From: CAYSIX01 sp964431205
Lineage (GTDB): Bacteria > Planctomycetota > Phycisphaerae > Phycisphaerales > Phycisphaeraceae
Assembly: GCA_964431205.1 (NCBI GenBank)
Contig: CAYSIX010000085.1
Span: 1-15,428, forward strand
DNA: 15,428 nt
Reading direction: 5' to 3'
The notes beneath the pieces were generated by a model. That model was not told where the DNA came from. It saw nothing but the letters and a program-made list of their open reading frames with translations, and searched no databases. Both the position numbers and the translations under genes were made by a program. Shown here one piece after another: positions 1 to 7,078 of this stretch (position 1 is the first letter of the stretch; each line of letters opens with the position of its first letter).

Positions 1-561
1 ATCGCGAAGCTGGCCAAGGCGCTGCGCGATGAGGACCGGTCGGTGATGCTGGCGGCGTGCGACACGTTCCGGGCCGCGGCGGTCGAGCAGCTCGAGGTCT
101 GGTCGGGGCGGCTGGGCGTCGAGGTGATCAAGGGCAAGCAGGGGGGCGACCCGGCGGCGGTGGCGTTCGACGCCTGCGAGGCCGCGATCGCCCGCGGGAT
201 CGACGTGCTGATCATCGACACCGCCGGCCGGCTGCACACGCAGGTCCCGCTGATGCGCCAGCTCGGCAAGATCCATTCCGTCGTGGCCAAAAAGATCCCC
301 GGCGCCCCGCACGAGGTGCTGCTGGTCATCGACGCGACCACCGGGCAGAACGGCATCAACCAGGCCAGGGTCTTCACCGAGGCGATCGGCGTGACCGGCA
401 TCTTCCTGAGCAAGCTGGACGGCACCGCGCGCGGCGGGATCGTCATCGCGATCCGCGAGCAACTGGCGATCCCGGTGAAGTTCATCGGCGTGGGCGAGAC
501 GCCGGACGACGTCGAGCCGTTCGACCCCGACAAGTTCGTCGAGGCGATGTTCGCGGCGTAG
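1..561 (+). CDS. ftsY: Signal recognition particle receptor FtsY, 3' part (5' end outside window)
   Basis: This is the SRP receptor GTPase, which docks ribosome-SRP complexes at the inner membrane for co-translational insertion. The frame is open from base 1 and gives 186 residues. The order of G-domain motifs is clear: DTFRAAA (residues 21-27), DTAGR (73-77), the G4 guanine-specificity motif as SKLDGTARGG (137-146; TKxD is the more usual form) and GVGE (163-166). The end, FDPDKFVEAMF, matches the FDPxxFVxALF terminus of FtsY. Ffh would instead continue into a Met-rich M domain, which is absent, so FtsY is preferred. The P-loop and the N/A domains lie upstream of the window. The next gene on the same strand is lepB, another export gene. 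Confidence 0.95.
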   Translation: MAKLAKALRDEDRSVMLAACDTFRAAAVEQLEVWSGRLGVEVIKGKQGGDPAAVAFDACEAAIARGIDVLIIDTAGRLHTQVPLMRQLGKIHSVVAKKIPGAPHEVLLVIDATTGQNGINQARVFTEAIGVTGIFLSKLDGTARGGIVIAIREQLAIPVKFIGVGETPDDVEPFDPDKFVEAMFAA

Positions 562-570
562 GGCGAGGGG

Positions 571-617
571 AACCGCCACGACGCCAAGAGCGCCGAGGCG
601 CCAAGCCGCCAAGACGG
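571..617. repeat. GCCAAG-rich spacer repeat
   Basis: Just after the ftsY stop, the motif CGCCAAG or GCCAAG occurs three times in about 35 bases, with a related CGCCGAGG between. The remaining part of the ftsY-lepB spacer holds palindromic element copy 1 and no convincing gene. From memory, similar degenerate GCCAAG strings occur in planctomycete spacers, but no search was possible. Confidence 0.4.
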
Positions 618-657
618 AAGCGTGAGGTATGATTGCCGGCCTGTTTGGCGATGGCGC

Positions 658-720
658 GGGTACCACGGTCGCTTGCGACCGTGAGAAGGGCGGCGAAGCA
701 CGCTTGCAAGCAAGCGGCGC
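658..720 (+). repeat. Palindromic element, copy 1 (degenerate right end)
   Basis: The left terminus reads GGGTACCACG, one mismatch from the GGGTGCCACG of copy 2. It is followed by a perfect hairpin with 8-bp arms CACGGTCG / CGACCGTG and loop CTTG (664-683). After 17 bases comes a second stem-loop, CGCTTG-CAAG-CAAGCG (701-716). The outer right terminus, expected to be CGTGGCACCC, has decayed. The copy lies between ftsY and lepB. Confidence 0.8.
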
Positions 721-795
721 ATCAACCCGTCGCCCGATCCGCCCGATAAGGCCCCGGGGCGTCCAGTCCCGCGAACCCGAGGGGTGTACCGACGT

Positions 796-1560
796 ATGGC
801 TGATATGACCGACAGGCCGACCCAGCCCGACGCGCGTGAGCCGAGCGAACCGCCCGCCGGGCCGCGCACGGCCAAACAGTGGCTGCTGCATCACTGGCGG
901 ACGAACATCCGCCCGATCCTGCTGGTCGTCGTCGTGCTGCTGACCGTTCGCTCGGTCGCCGCCGACTGGTACGACGTGCCCAGCGGGTCGATGCGGCCGA
1001 CGATCCTCGAGGGCGACCGCATCGCGGTGAACAAGCTGGCGTACGACCTGAAGGTGCCGTTCACGCGGATCCCGATCGTGACGTGGTCGCAGCCATCCCG
1101 GGGCGAGATCATCACGTTCGGCTCGCCGGTGAACGGCCAGCGTCTGGTCAAGCGTGTGATCGCCGTCGGGGGCGACACCGTCGAGGCGCGCGAGGGCCGG
1201 CTGTACATCAACGGCAGGCCGCTGGCGTACACCACGGTTTCCGGCGGAGCCGTCGGCGGCACGGGCGTCGGCGGGGTCGCCAGCGAGACCGTCGACGGCG
1301 TCACCCACGCCGTGCGGTTCGACGCCTCCCGGCACCGCGGCCAGGTCCAGCAGGCCCCGCGCACCTTCGGGCCCGCCACCGTGCCCGACGGCCACGTCTT
1401 CGTCATGGGCGACAACCGCGACAACAGCCAGGACTCACGCGTGTACGGCTTCGTGCCCGCGCGGCTGATCGACGGCCGGGCGTTCGGCATCGCCTTCTCG
1501 TTCGACCGCGACAGCTTCTACCGCCCGCGCTGGAGCCGCTGGTTCTCCGATCTCGAGTGA
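796..1560 (+). CDS. lepB: Signal peptidase I
   Basis: This 254-residue type I signal peptidase cleaves signal peptides from exported proteins at the outer face of the cytoplasmic membrane. One transmembrane helix (about 38-56) is followed by box B, PSGSMRPT, with nucleophile Ser65. Box D, KRVIAVGGD, carries the general base Lys119, and MGDNRDNSQDSR (204-215) is box E, so the Ser/Lys dyad is complete. A Gly-rich loop at about 149-163 interrupts the beta domain. The ATG at 796 is chosen because GAGGGG ends 11 bases upstream. The in-frame GTG at 784 overlaps that site, and ATG 805 is another possibility. The gene follows ftsY on the same strand and converges with the acyltransferase gene. Confidence 0.95.
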   Translation: MADMTDRPTQPDAREPSEPPAGPRTAKQWLLHHWRTNIRPILLVVVVLLTVRSVAADWYDVPSGSMRPTILEGDRIAVNKLAYDLKVPFTRIPIVTWSQPSRGEIITFGSPVNGQRLVKRVIAVGGDTVEAREGRLYINGRPLAYTTVSGGAVGGTGVGGVASETVDGVTHAVRFDASRHRGQVQQAPRTFGPATVPDGHVFVMGDNRDNSQDSRVYGFVPARLIDGRAFGIAFSFDRDSFYRPRWSRWFSDLE

Positions 1561-1597
1561 TCCGGGCGTCAATGCGCGAACCCATTCAAACCGAGCC

Positions 1598-1670
1598 GGG
1601 TGCCACGGTCGCTTGCGACCGTGCGGTATGGATTGTCGAAGAGGCACGCTTGCAAGCAAGCGTGGCACCC
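1598..1670 (+). repeat. Palindromic element, copy 2 (complete, 73 bp)
   Basis: This is the most intact copy. The ends are perfect 10-bp inverted repeats, GGGTGCCACG (1598-1607) and CGTGGCACCC (1661-1670). Inside are two adjacent hairpins: CACGGTCG-CTTG-CGACCGTG (1604-1623) and CACGCTTG-CAAG-CAAGCGTG (1645-1664), joined by a 21-base linker. It lies just after the lepB stop, between convergent genes, where it could also act on transcript ends. There is no T-run, so a classical terminator is not shown. Confidence 0.85.
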
Positions 1671-1677
1671 GCATTCC

Positions 1678-1713
1678 GCGCAGCGAAGGGTCGGATCCGG
1701 CCCTTCGCTGCGC
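1678..1713. terminator. Strong hairpin between convergent genes, possible bidirectional terminator
   Basis: Perfect 13-bp arms GCGCAGCGAAGGG (1678-1690) and CCCTTCGCTGCGC (1701-1713) flank a 10-base loop containing the palindrome CCGGATCCGG-like core. The position, between the lepB stop and the stop of the convergent acyltransferase gene, suits a bidirectional terminator. No U-tract follows on either strand. The sequence also resembles a dispersed repeat, so terminator function is inference. Confidence 0.45.
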
Positions 1714-1745
1714 TCAGGGCTCGGCTTGGTGACGTGGTCAACTGT

Positions 1746-3170
1746 TCAGAACTGAAAATAGATGAACCGCGCCCGCAGCGACGCGAACAGCAGCGCGATC
1801 AGCACGATCGTCACCCCCCAGAACGCGCCCACCGCGTACGGCGAGCGCACCCGCGTCAGCCGATCCGTCCACCCCAGCCCGCGCACCACGTGCGCCACGA
1901 TCACCGCGACAAGGAATAGCTGCGGCTTGAGCATGTCCCCACCGTCCCACCGGAACCGCACCGGGCCCCACGGCCCCAGCCACGCGCGGAAGATATCGAT
2001 CGCCTGCCCGATCGTCTCGGCCCGGAAGAACACCCACGAGATCAGGATGGTGTGGAAGGTCAGCAGGATCGCCGGCAGGTGGCTGAGCCGTATCGGCGTC
2101 TTCTCGTCCACGCGCAGGCCCGTCAGCCGCGACCACGCCTGGTGCACGCCCAGCGCCACGCCGATCCACAGGCCCCAGACCACGAACTTCCAGTCCGCGC
2201 CGTGCCACAGCCCGCCGAGGAACATGACCGTCAGCACGTTGGCGAACGTCCGCCAGGGCCCGCGCCGCGACCCACCCAGGGGGATGTACAGGTAATCACG
2301 CAACCACGTGGACAGGCTGATGTGCCAGCGACGCCAGAACTCCGAGACGTTGCGCGCCAGGTACGGCCAGCGGAAGTTCTCGCGCAGGTCGATGCCCATG
2401 GTTCGTGACAGGCCGATCGCGATGTCGGAGTAGGCCGAGAAGTCCAGGTAGATCTGGAAGGCGAAGCAGTAGGTGGCCAGGGCGTAGTCCCAGTTGCTGG
2501 ACCATTGCGACGAGCCGTACACCGCGTTGGCGTAGAAGGCCAGCGAGTCGGCGAAGACGACCTTCTTGAGCAGGCCCCAGAGGATGCGGCTGATGCCGGC
2601 GAGCACGTCGTCGGGATCGCGGCGGCGGCGCTCGGCGAGCTGGTGCATCAGGTGGTCGGCGCGTTCGATCGGCCCGGCGACGAGCTGCGGGAAGAACGCG
2701 ACGTACAACGCCATGACCGAGAAGCGGTCGGTCGGCGCCATCTTCCCGCGGTACACGTCGATCGTGTAGCTCATCGTCTGGAAGGTGTAGAAGCTGATGC
2801 CGATGGGCAGGGCGATGTCGGGGACCGGCACGGCCGCGCCGTCGCCGACCAGGCCCAGCGCCGCGTTGACGGTCTGGGCGGCGAACCCGGCGTACTTGAA
2901 CACCGCCAGCAGCCCGAGGTTGCCCACGACGGAGAGCGTCAGCAGAAGCCGCCGTCGGCGGGCGTCGTCGGTCGCGTGGATGCCGCGGGCGACGTGGAAA
3001 TCCAGCACCGTCGAGGCCAGCAGCAGCAGGCAGTACACCGGGTTCGCCCAGCCGTAGAAGATGTAGCTGAGGATCACCAGCCAGACGCGCAGCGCCAGGC
3101 CGTGCAGCAGCGCCGCGCCGATCAGGGCGACGGGGGCGAAGACGAGGAACTCGAACGAGTTGAAGAGCAT
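1746..3170 (-). CDS. MBOAT family O-acyltransferase (AlgI/DltB-like)
   Basis: A 474-residue polytopic membrane protein of the MBOAT family, which moves acyl groups (usually acetyl) across the membrane onto extracellular polysaccharide or another envelope polymer. Family marks are LPIGISFYTFQTMSYTIDVY (121-140), PQLVAGPIER (161-170), FWRRWHISLSTWLRDYLYIP (278-297) and the GLWHGADW block with the catalytic His323. About ten hydrophobic segments are visible, and the length is normal for AlgI. ATG 3170 is the first start and gives the canonical N-terminus FNSFEFLVFAP. The SGNH-like gene ends 119 bases upstream on the same strand, and this pairing recalls AlgI with AlgJ/AlgX or PatA/PatB. The substrate cannot be told from sequence, so no gene symbol is given. 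Confidence 0.93.
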   Translation of the reverse strand: MLFNSFEFLVFAPVALIGAALLHGLALRVWLVILSYIFYGWANPVYCLLLLASTVLDFHVARGIHATDDARRRRLLLTLSVVGNLGLLAVFKYAGFAAQTVNAALGLVGDGAAVPVPDIALPIGISFYTFQTMSYTIDVYRGKMAPTDRFSVMALYVAFFPQLVAGPIERADHLMHQLAERRRRDPDDVLAGISRILWGLLKKVVFADSLAFYANAVYGSSQWSSNWDYALATYCFAFQIYLDFSAYSDIAIGLSRTMGIDLRENFRWPYLARNVSEFWRRWHISLSTWLRDYLYIPLGGSRRGPWRTFANVLTVMFLGGLWHGADWKFVVWGLWIGVALGVHQAWSRLTGLRVDEKTPIRLSHLPAILLTFHTILISWVFFRAETIGQAIDIFRAWLGPWGPVRFRWDGGDMLKPQLFLVAVIVAHVVRGLGWTDRLTRVRSPYAVGAFWGVTIVLIALLFASLRARFIYFQF

Positions 3171-3199
3171 GGGGTTGTCGCCGGTGGCGCGTCGCCGGC

Positions 3200-3265
3200 G
3201 GTGCTACGCTTGATTGCGCGCGAGTCTCTTTGGCCTCCCCACGGTCGCGAGCGACCGTGGCACCC
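3200..3265 (-). repeat. Palindromic element, copy 3 (minus orientation)
   Basis: Read on the - strand it begins GGGTGCCACGGTCG, forms the hairpin CACGGTCG-CTCG-CGACCGTG (+ strand 3240-3259), and ends CAAGCGTAGCACC (3200-3212), one mismatch from the full right terminus. The second internal hairpin is partly decayed. It fills most of the 119-base spacer between the SGNH-like gene and the acyltransferase gene. Confidence 0.8.
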
Positions 3266-3289
3266 GAGCGAACGGCTCACGGCGGATGG

Positions 3290-4351
3290 CTACTGCTCGC
3301 CTTCCGCCAGGCGCGGCGGCGGGGGGGCGATCCGCTCGAGCACGCGTGGCGTCAGCCAGCGCGCAAACGCCTCGTGGCCTTGTGCGGTCATGTGTGTGTG
3401 CGTGTAGAAGCGGTCGTGGCCGACCACGTTGACCGCGTTGAGCACGGTCACGCCCGGCACGCCCTCGACCACGCCGGCCATGCGATCGTCGAACTCGGCC
3501 AGCGCCGGCCAGACGTGCGGCTTCCAGCCCGGCTCGTACAGCGGCATGTTGACCAGCAGGACCGGCGCGTCGGGACAGCCCGAGCGGAACACGTTAACCA
3601 GCAGGCGCAGGCGCAGGTCGCCGCTCTGGCCCACCGCCGCGTTGCCGTGGTCGCGGTCGGCCAGGTCGATCCGCGGCGGCCGCGCTTCACGCACCCACCG
3701 CCGGTCGCGGTGCTCGATCCAACGGTTGCGCAGTTGCACCAGCCCGCTCTGCGCGGCCAGGAACGTGCCCGGGTCGCACGCCCGGTGCGCCCGCAGGAAC
3801 CAGCCCGGCAGCCGATCGCGCACCGAGTCGAGGTACGCCAGCTCGATCGTGTCGCTGATGTAGAACGACAGCGGGTCGCGCGCCCGCTTGCGCGTGAACG
3901 GCGTGTTGTGCGTCACGACCATCAGCAGGTCCGGCCGATGCTCGACCGCCCGCGCCGCCAGCAGCACCATCTCCGGCGCCCCGCCTCCGCCGATCGACCA
4001 GTTCGCCACGATGTGCCGGTGCGTCGGCTCGGCCTCGTCCAGCCGCCGCGCCAGCCGCGCCGAGTAGATCCGCTCGTCCTCGGGGATCTCGGGCGCAAAG
4101 CCCTGCGAGTTGGAGATCAGCACGATCAGTCGCTCGTCAGGCTCGCGCGGGCGCGGCTCGGTCCACGCCACCCAACCCCGCCGGTAGTTCGGGTTCCGCG
4201 AAAAATCGTAGCTGTGCGCCAGCGGCTGGCGCGCGACCACCGCCCGCGCCGCCAGCTCCGCGACCAGCACCACCGCCACCGCCGTCAACGTCGCCTTGAG
4301 CAGTTTCCCGATCACACGCGAATCCGTGCCCGATCCGTCCCGTCGCCGCAT
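3290..4351 (-). CDS. SGNH/GDSL-like hydrolase, membrane-anchored, acyltransferase partner
   Basis: The protein has 353 residues. An N-terminal hydrophobic segment (about 17-40) suggests a membrane anchor or uncleaved signal, placing the rest in the periplasm. LIVLISNSQG (75-84) resembles SGNH block I with Ser82 as nucleophile. GGGGAPE (121-127) and THNTPF (147-152) fit the Gly and Asn blocks, and THMTAQGH (318-326) fits the C-terminal block with His320. The position of the DxxH Asp is Thr here. Such proteins often work with MBOAT acyltransferases, receiving or removing acetyl groups on exported polymers, and an MBOAT gene lies directly downstream. ATG 4351 follows the dtd stop by 23 bases. 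The open frame runs further upstream but overlaps dtd. GTG 4315 is a shorter alternative. Confidence 0.7.
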   Translation of the reverse strand: MRRRDGSGTDSRVIGKLLKATLTAVAVVLVAELAARAVVARQPLAHSYDFSRNPNYRRGWVAWTEPRPREPDERLIVLISNSQGFAPEIPEDERIYSARLARRLDEAEPTHRHIVANWSIGGGGAPEMVLLAARAVEHRPDLLMVVTHNTPFTRKRARDPLSFYISDTIELAYLDSVRDRLPGWFLRAHRACDPGTFLAAQSGLVQLRNRWIEHRDRRWVREARPPRIDLADRDHGNAAVGQSGDLRLRLLVNVFRSGCPDAPVLLVNMPLYEPGWKPHVWPALAEFDDRMAGVVEGVPGVTVLNAVNVVGHDRFYTHTHMTAQGHEAFARWLTPRVLERIAPPPPRLAEGEQ

Positions 4352-4374
4352 TCTGCGATCGGTCGGCCGTGCCG

Positions 4375-4824
4375 TCAAAGCTCGGCCGAGTCCAGCCACA
4401 GCGTCACCGGCCCGTCGTTGTGGATCTCGACGGCCATCATCGCCCCGAACCGACCCGTCTCGACGCGACGCACCCCCAGCTCTCGCAGCCGCTCGCCCAG
4501 GCGGTCGCACAGCGGCGCCGCGACCTCCGGCCGCGCCGCGCCCGTGAAGCTCGGCCGCCGACCCTTGCGCGCGTCGCCGTACAGCGTGAACTGCGAGACG
4601 ACCAGCGCCTCGCCCTCGACGTCCAGCAGCGAGCGGTCGAACCGGCCGGCCTCGTCCGGGAACAGGCGAAGCGTGGCGATCTTCTCGGCCAGGCGGTCCG
4701 CCTCCGCCTCGCTGTCGCCGTCGCCGACGCCCACCAGCAGCACGTAACCCCGGCCGATCCGCCCGATCGTCCGGCCGTCCACCGAGACGCTCGCGCGGGT
4801 CACCCGTTGCAGCAGCACACGCAT
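4375..4824 (-). CDS. dtd: D-aminoacyl-tRNA deacylase
   Basis: This 149-residue enzyme, of standard family length, hydrolyses D-aminoacyl-tRNA (for example D-Tyr-tRNA) and also Gly-tRNA(Ala), recycling tRNA in the cytoplasm. It starts with the family N-terminus MRVLLQRVTRASVSVDG. It carries SQFTLYGDARKGRRPSF (77-93) and the cross-subunit Gly-Pro motif in NDGPVT (136-141), the elements that enforce chiral selection. ETGRFGAMM (122-130) is also typical. ATG 4824 gives the exact family start. No Shine-Dalgarno sequence is visible, but TAAGCTGG lies five bases before the ATG. The SGNH-like gene follows after 23 bases, probably on the same transcript. Confidence 0.96.
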   Translation of the reverse strand: MRVLLQRVTRASVSVDGRTIGRIGRGYVLLVGVGDGDSEAEADRLAEKIATLRLFPDEAGRFDRSLLDVEGEALVVSQFTLYGDARKGRRPSFTGAARPEVAAPLCDRLGERLRELGVRRVETGRFGAMMAVEIHNDGPVTLWLDSAEL

Positions 4825-4831
4825 GCGGGCC

Positions 4832-4837
4832 AGCTTA
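4832..4837 (-). promoter_or_regulatory. Possible leaderless -10 element of dtd
   Basis: On the - strand TAAGCT ends seven bases before the dtd ATG and lies within TAAGCTGG. purD has the same octamer at the same spacing. It fits the TAnnnT -10 pattern known from leaderless genes in some phyla. No convincing -35 box is seen, and transcription start is not shown. Confidence 0.35.
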
Positions 4838-4878
4838 CCAGCGGCGTCGAGGCGCGCCGCCCGAGTCGGGCGAGCGGG

Positions 4879-5775
4879 TCAGTCTGTCGAGGGGTCCAGC
4901 GGTCGCGCGCGTCGGCCGCGTCGCTCGTCGTCATCAACCGGCTCGTCGCGGTCGGGCCGATCGTCGTGGCCGCGGTCGAAGCCGTCTTTGTCGTGATCGT
5001 GGTGGTGCTTGCCGTCGAAGTCCGGCCGGCCGGGCCAGCGGTCGCTGGTGAGAAACTCGAGGCGCTTGTCGATCCAGGCCTGCTTTTGCGCCTTCTGCTG
5101 TTCGAGGCGGCGTTGCAGCGAGGCGAGTTCCTCTTCCAGCCGCTCGATCCGCATCTCGTGGGCGCGCAGGCGCAGGTCGAAGTGCTCGGCGACGAGGCCC
5201 TCGAGCGTCTGGCGGTGCTCGGCGGCGGCCTCATCGTCACCGGCCTCCAGGGCCGCGAGGTACTGCCGCCTCTCGTGGAAGATCAGCCGCATCACCCGCA
5301 GGTCCTCCACGCGCAGCTCGAACATCGCCGGGTCCCGACGGCGCAGCTCCAGCAGCCCGCGCAGGCGAGGCAAGGCGCGCTGGATCATGCCGGCGGCGCG
5401 GCGCGGGTCCCGCTCGAGCTGGGCGTCCAGCCGCTCGCCCATCTCCGGATTGATCCGTTTGATGGCGTCGACGACGCCGCGCAGCTCATCCTCGGACAGC
5501 GGCTTGTCCGGGCGGTGATCGCCGTGCCCGCGCCCGCCGTCCGGCGGACCGGGCGGGCCGCCGCGGCCCCCACGCCAGCCGTCGGGCCGCTCACCCGGCC
5601 GCTCGTCGGAACTCTGCCGCTCTTGGGCGTCCTGCGAGCGATCGCCGTCGTCGCGGCCGTCTTCGGCCCACGCCGGCGTCACCGCCGACCCGATCAGCAG
5701 GCACGCGCCGGCCAGGGCGACCGCCCCCGCCCGCCAACCCCTCGTGTGATCTCGCCGTCCGTTGCGATTGCTCAA
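4879..5775 (-). CDS. Secreted helical protein with His/Asp-rich tail (Spy/CpxP-like by context)
   Basis: The predicted product has 298 residues. Its signal peptide (basic start, hydrophobic core about 17-31, AWA before residue 38) sends it to the periplasm. A Gly/Pro/Arg/Asp-rich linker (38-92) leads to an Arg/Glu-rich helical region (93-245) with a probable coiled coil (200-235). The charged tail holds HHHDHD (257-262), a plausible metal site. There is no clear LTxxQ motif, so kinship to Spy/CpxP or metal-sensing periplasmic proteins is inferred only from architecture and from the sigma/anti-sigma neighbours. The TTG start at 5775 lies two bases after the upstream gene's stop, with GGAG eight bases before it. 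No ATG or GTG start fits. Confidence 0.7.
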   Translation of the reverse strand: MSNRNGRRDHTRGWRAGAVALAGACLLIGSAVTPAWAEDGRDDGDRSQDAQERQSSDERPGERPDGWRGGRGGPPGPPDGGRGHGDHRPDKPLSEDELRGVVDAIKRINPEMGERLDAQLERDPRRAAGMIQRALPRLRGLLELRRRDPAMFELRVEDLRVMRLIFHERRQYLAALEAGDDEAAAEHRQTLEGLVAEHFDLRLRAHEMRIERLEEELASLQRRLEQQKAQKQAWIDKRLEFLTSDRWPGRPDFDGKHHHDHDKDGFDRGHDDRPDRDEPVDDDERRGRRARPLDPSTD

Positions 5776-5777
5776 GG

Positions 5778-6371
5778 CTAGAACTCCGTCACCCCGTCGT
5801 TCGACCAGGCCGATCCCTCGAACAGCCACGACGCCTCGTCCTGCGTGTCCGGCGATTCGTTCCAGCCCTCGGCCGCGACGCGCAGCATCTGCACCTCGGC
5901 GGCGATCGCGTCCAGCTCCTGCTCGACCGCCGCCGCCTCGTCCAGGGCCGGCGAGTCGGCGTCGGCGAGCTGCTCCAGCTCCGCGAGCTGCTCGAGCTCG
6001 GCGAGCTCCGCCTCGATCTGCGCCAGGGCCTGGGGCTGGGCGTCCGTCGTCGAGGGCGTCTGGGTCGCCGGGGGTCGCAGCACCGCCACGCCGACCGCCA
6101 CCGCCAGCACCGCCGCCACACGCCAGATCGTCGCCGGCCCGATCCGCGCCAGCACCGATCGCCGTCGCGGCACCGCGATCAGCCGCCGCCGCGTCTGGGC
6201 CGTGATCCGCTCGGCCAGGCCCGCCGGCGCCGCCTCGGGCGCCAACGCCTCGTCCAGCAGGCGCTCCAGCGGCTCGTCGATCCATGCGCCCGCCGCCGGC
6301 GTCTGCGCGCCCGGCGCCTGCGGCCGCGCCGCCTCGCCCGTCGCTTGTTCGTTCGCCTTGTCCATTCGCAT
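5778..6371 (-). CDS. Single-pass membrane protein, putative anti-sigma factor
   Basis: A 197-residue protein with a cytoplasmic N-terminal part (1-79), one transmembrane helix (about 80-98) and an acidic, Ala/Leu/Glu-rich outer part predicted to form a coiled coil (about 114-165). The hexamer LAELEQ occurs twice in tandem there. It follows the ECF sigma gene directly, the usual place and topology for an anti-sigma factor, but the zinc motif HxxxCxxC is absent, so the role is inferred from context. ATG 6371 is chosen because GAGGTGG lies nine bases upstream. ATG 6389, which would overlap the sigma stop as ATGA, plus 6377 and 6365 are alternatives. Confidence 0.65.
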   Translation of the reverse strand: MRMDKANEQATGEAARPQAPGAQTPAAGAWIDEPLERLLDEALAPEAAPAGLAERITAQTRRRLIAVPRRRSVLARIGPATIWRVAAVLAVAVGVAVLRPPATQTPSTTDAQPQALAQIEAELAELEQLAELEQLADADSPALDEAAAVEQELDAIAAEVQMLRVAAEGWNESPDTQDEASWLFEGSAWSNDGVTEF

Positions 6372-6380
6372 CGTCATCGT

Positions 6381-6387
6381 CCACCTC
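6381..6387 (-). promoter_or_regulatory. Ribosome binding site of the putative anti-sigma gene
   Basis: GAGGTGG on the - strand lies at the end of the sigma-factor gene and covers its stop codon region. It is nine bases before ATG 6371, which decides that start over the cluster of nearby ATG codons and suggests translational coupling to the sigma gene. Confidence 0.55.
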
Positions 6388-7078
6388 ATGCCGGCTTGGC
6401 CATTGGGCCGTCTTTCGACGCGGCCGTCCGTTCATCCTGCTCGGCCAGCAGCTTCCGCAGCTTGGCCAGGGCCCGGTGCCCGCGGGCCAGCACCGTGCCC
6501 AGCGGCTGGTCCAGCGTCTCGGCGATCTGAGCGAAGCTCAGCCCCGCCGTGTGCCGCAGGTGCAGCACCTGTCGGTCGGCCTCGCTCATCGTCTCGACCG
6601 CCGCCCGCAGCCGCTCGAGTTGCTCGGCCTTGTCCAGCGCCGCCAGCGGGTCCTCGGTCGGGGTCGGCCCGCCCTGACGCACGCCCTGTTGCGCCGCCGC
6701 CCAGTCCATCGCCTCGTCCGTGCGCCCCGAGCCCGCCCCCGGGCTCATGTCCATCGTCCTGGCCTGTCGCCTTCGCCGTCGCATCTCGTCTCGCAGCCCG
6801 TTCATCGCCACGCGGAACAGCCAGGCCTCGAATCGTCCACGCTCTTCGTACCCGCCCGCCTCCCCGCCGTTCAACGCCGTGACCAGCTTCACGAACGTCG
6901 CCTGGGTGAGCTCCTCGGCCAGGTCGCGATCGCCGCACTGCCGCACCAGCAACCCGTACACCCGACGCGTGTACGCCCCCACCAGCCGGGCCCACGCCTC
7001 GCCGTCGCCCCGGACCGCTTGCTGCACGGTCCGGTCCAGGTCGTGCTGGGCCGGTCGGTCCGTCATAGGCACTGCCAT
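6386..7078 (-). CDS. RNA polymerase sigma factor, ECF-type sigma-70
   Basis: A 230-residue alternative sigma factor. Region 2 (about 29-101) contains DLAEELTQATFVKLVTAL, the typical ECF DAEDLxQexFlka pattern, and GRFEAWLFRVAMNGLRDEMR for -10 recognition. Region 4 (about 154-210) contains MSEADRQVLHLRHTAGLSF, IAETLDQPLGTVLARGHRAL and a basic end, forming the -35-binding helix-turn-helix. A Gly/Pro-rich linker (110-142) joins them. There is no region 3 or extra C-terminal domain. ATG 7078 and ATG 7066 are both possible and neither has a strong ribosome site. The putative anti-sigma gene follows at once. TACGAT about 25 bases before 7078 could be a -10 box, but this is weak. Confidence 0.92.
   Translation of the reverse strand: MAVPMTDRPAQHDLDRTVQQAVRGDGEAWARLVGAYTRRVYGLLVRQCGDRDLAEELTQATFVKLVTALNGGEAGGYEERGRFEAWLFRVAMNGLRDEMRRRRRQARTMDMSPGAGSGRTDEAMDWAAAQQGVRQGGPTPTEDPLAALDKAEQLERLRAAVETMSEADRQVLHLRHTAGLSFAQIAETLDQPLGTVLARGHRALAKLRKLLAEQDERTAASKDGPMAKPA

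Noticed and set aside
658..3265. The repeated hairpins as a CRISPR array
   Set aside because: The four copies are kilobases apart, in both orientations, with no regular spacers and no cas genes.
4352..4510. Longer start for the SGNH-like gene at 4510
   Set aside because: It would overlap dtd by 136 bases, and the added residues are low-complexity. The ATG at 4351 is just after the dtd stop and leads directly into the membrane segment.
3230..4747. A 505-codon + strand open frame and a similar 300-codon one at 2505-3407
   Set aside because: Antisense to SGNH/dtd and to the MBOAT gene, which have clear family motifs; the peptides are low-complexity Arg/Ala/His-rich.
5776..6435. Upstream extension of the secreted-protein frame to 518 codons
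   Set aside because: The extension overlaps the putative anti-sigma gene out of frame and is Gly/Arg/Ala-rich. The signal peptide and ribosome site place the start at TTG 5775.
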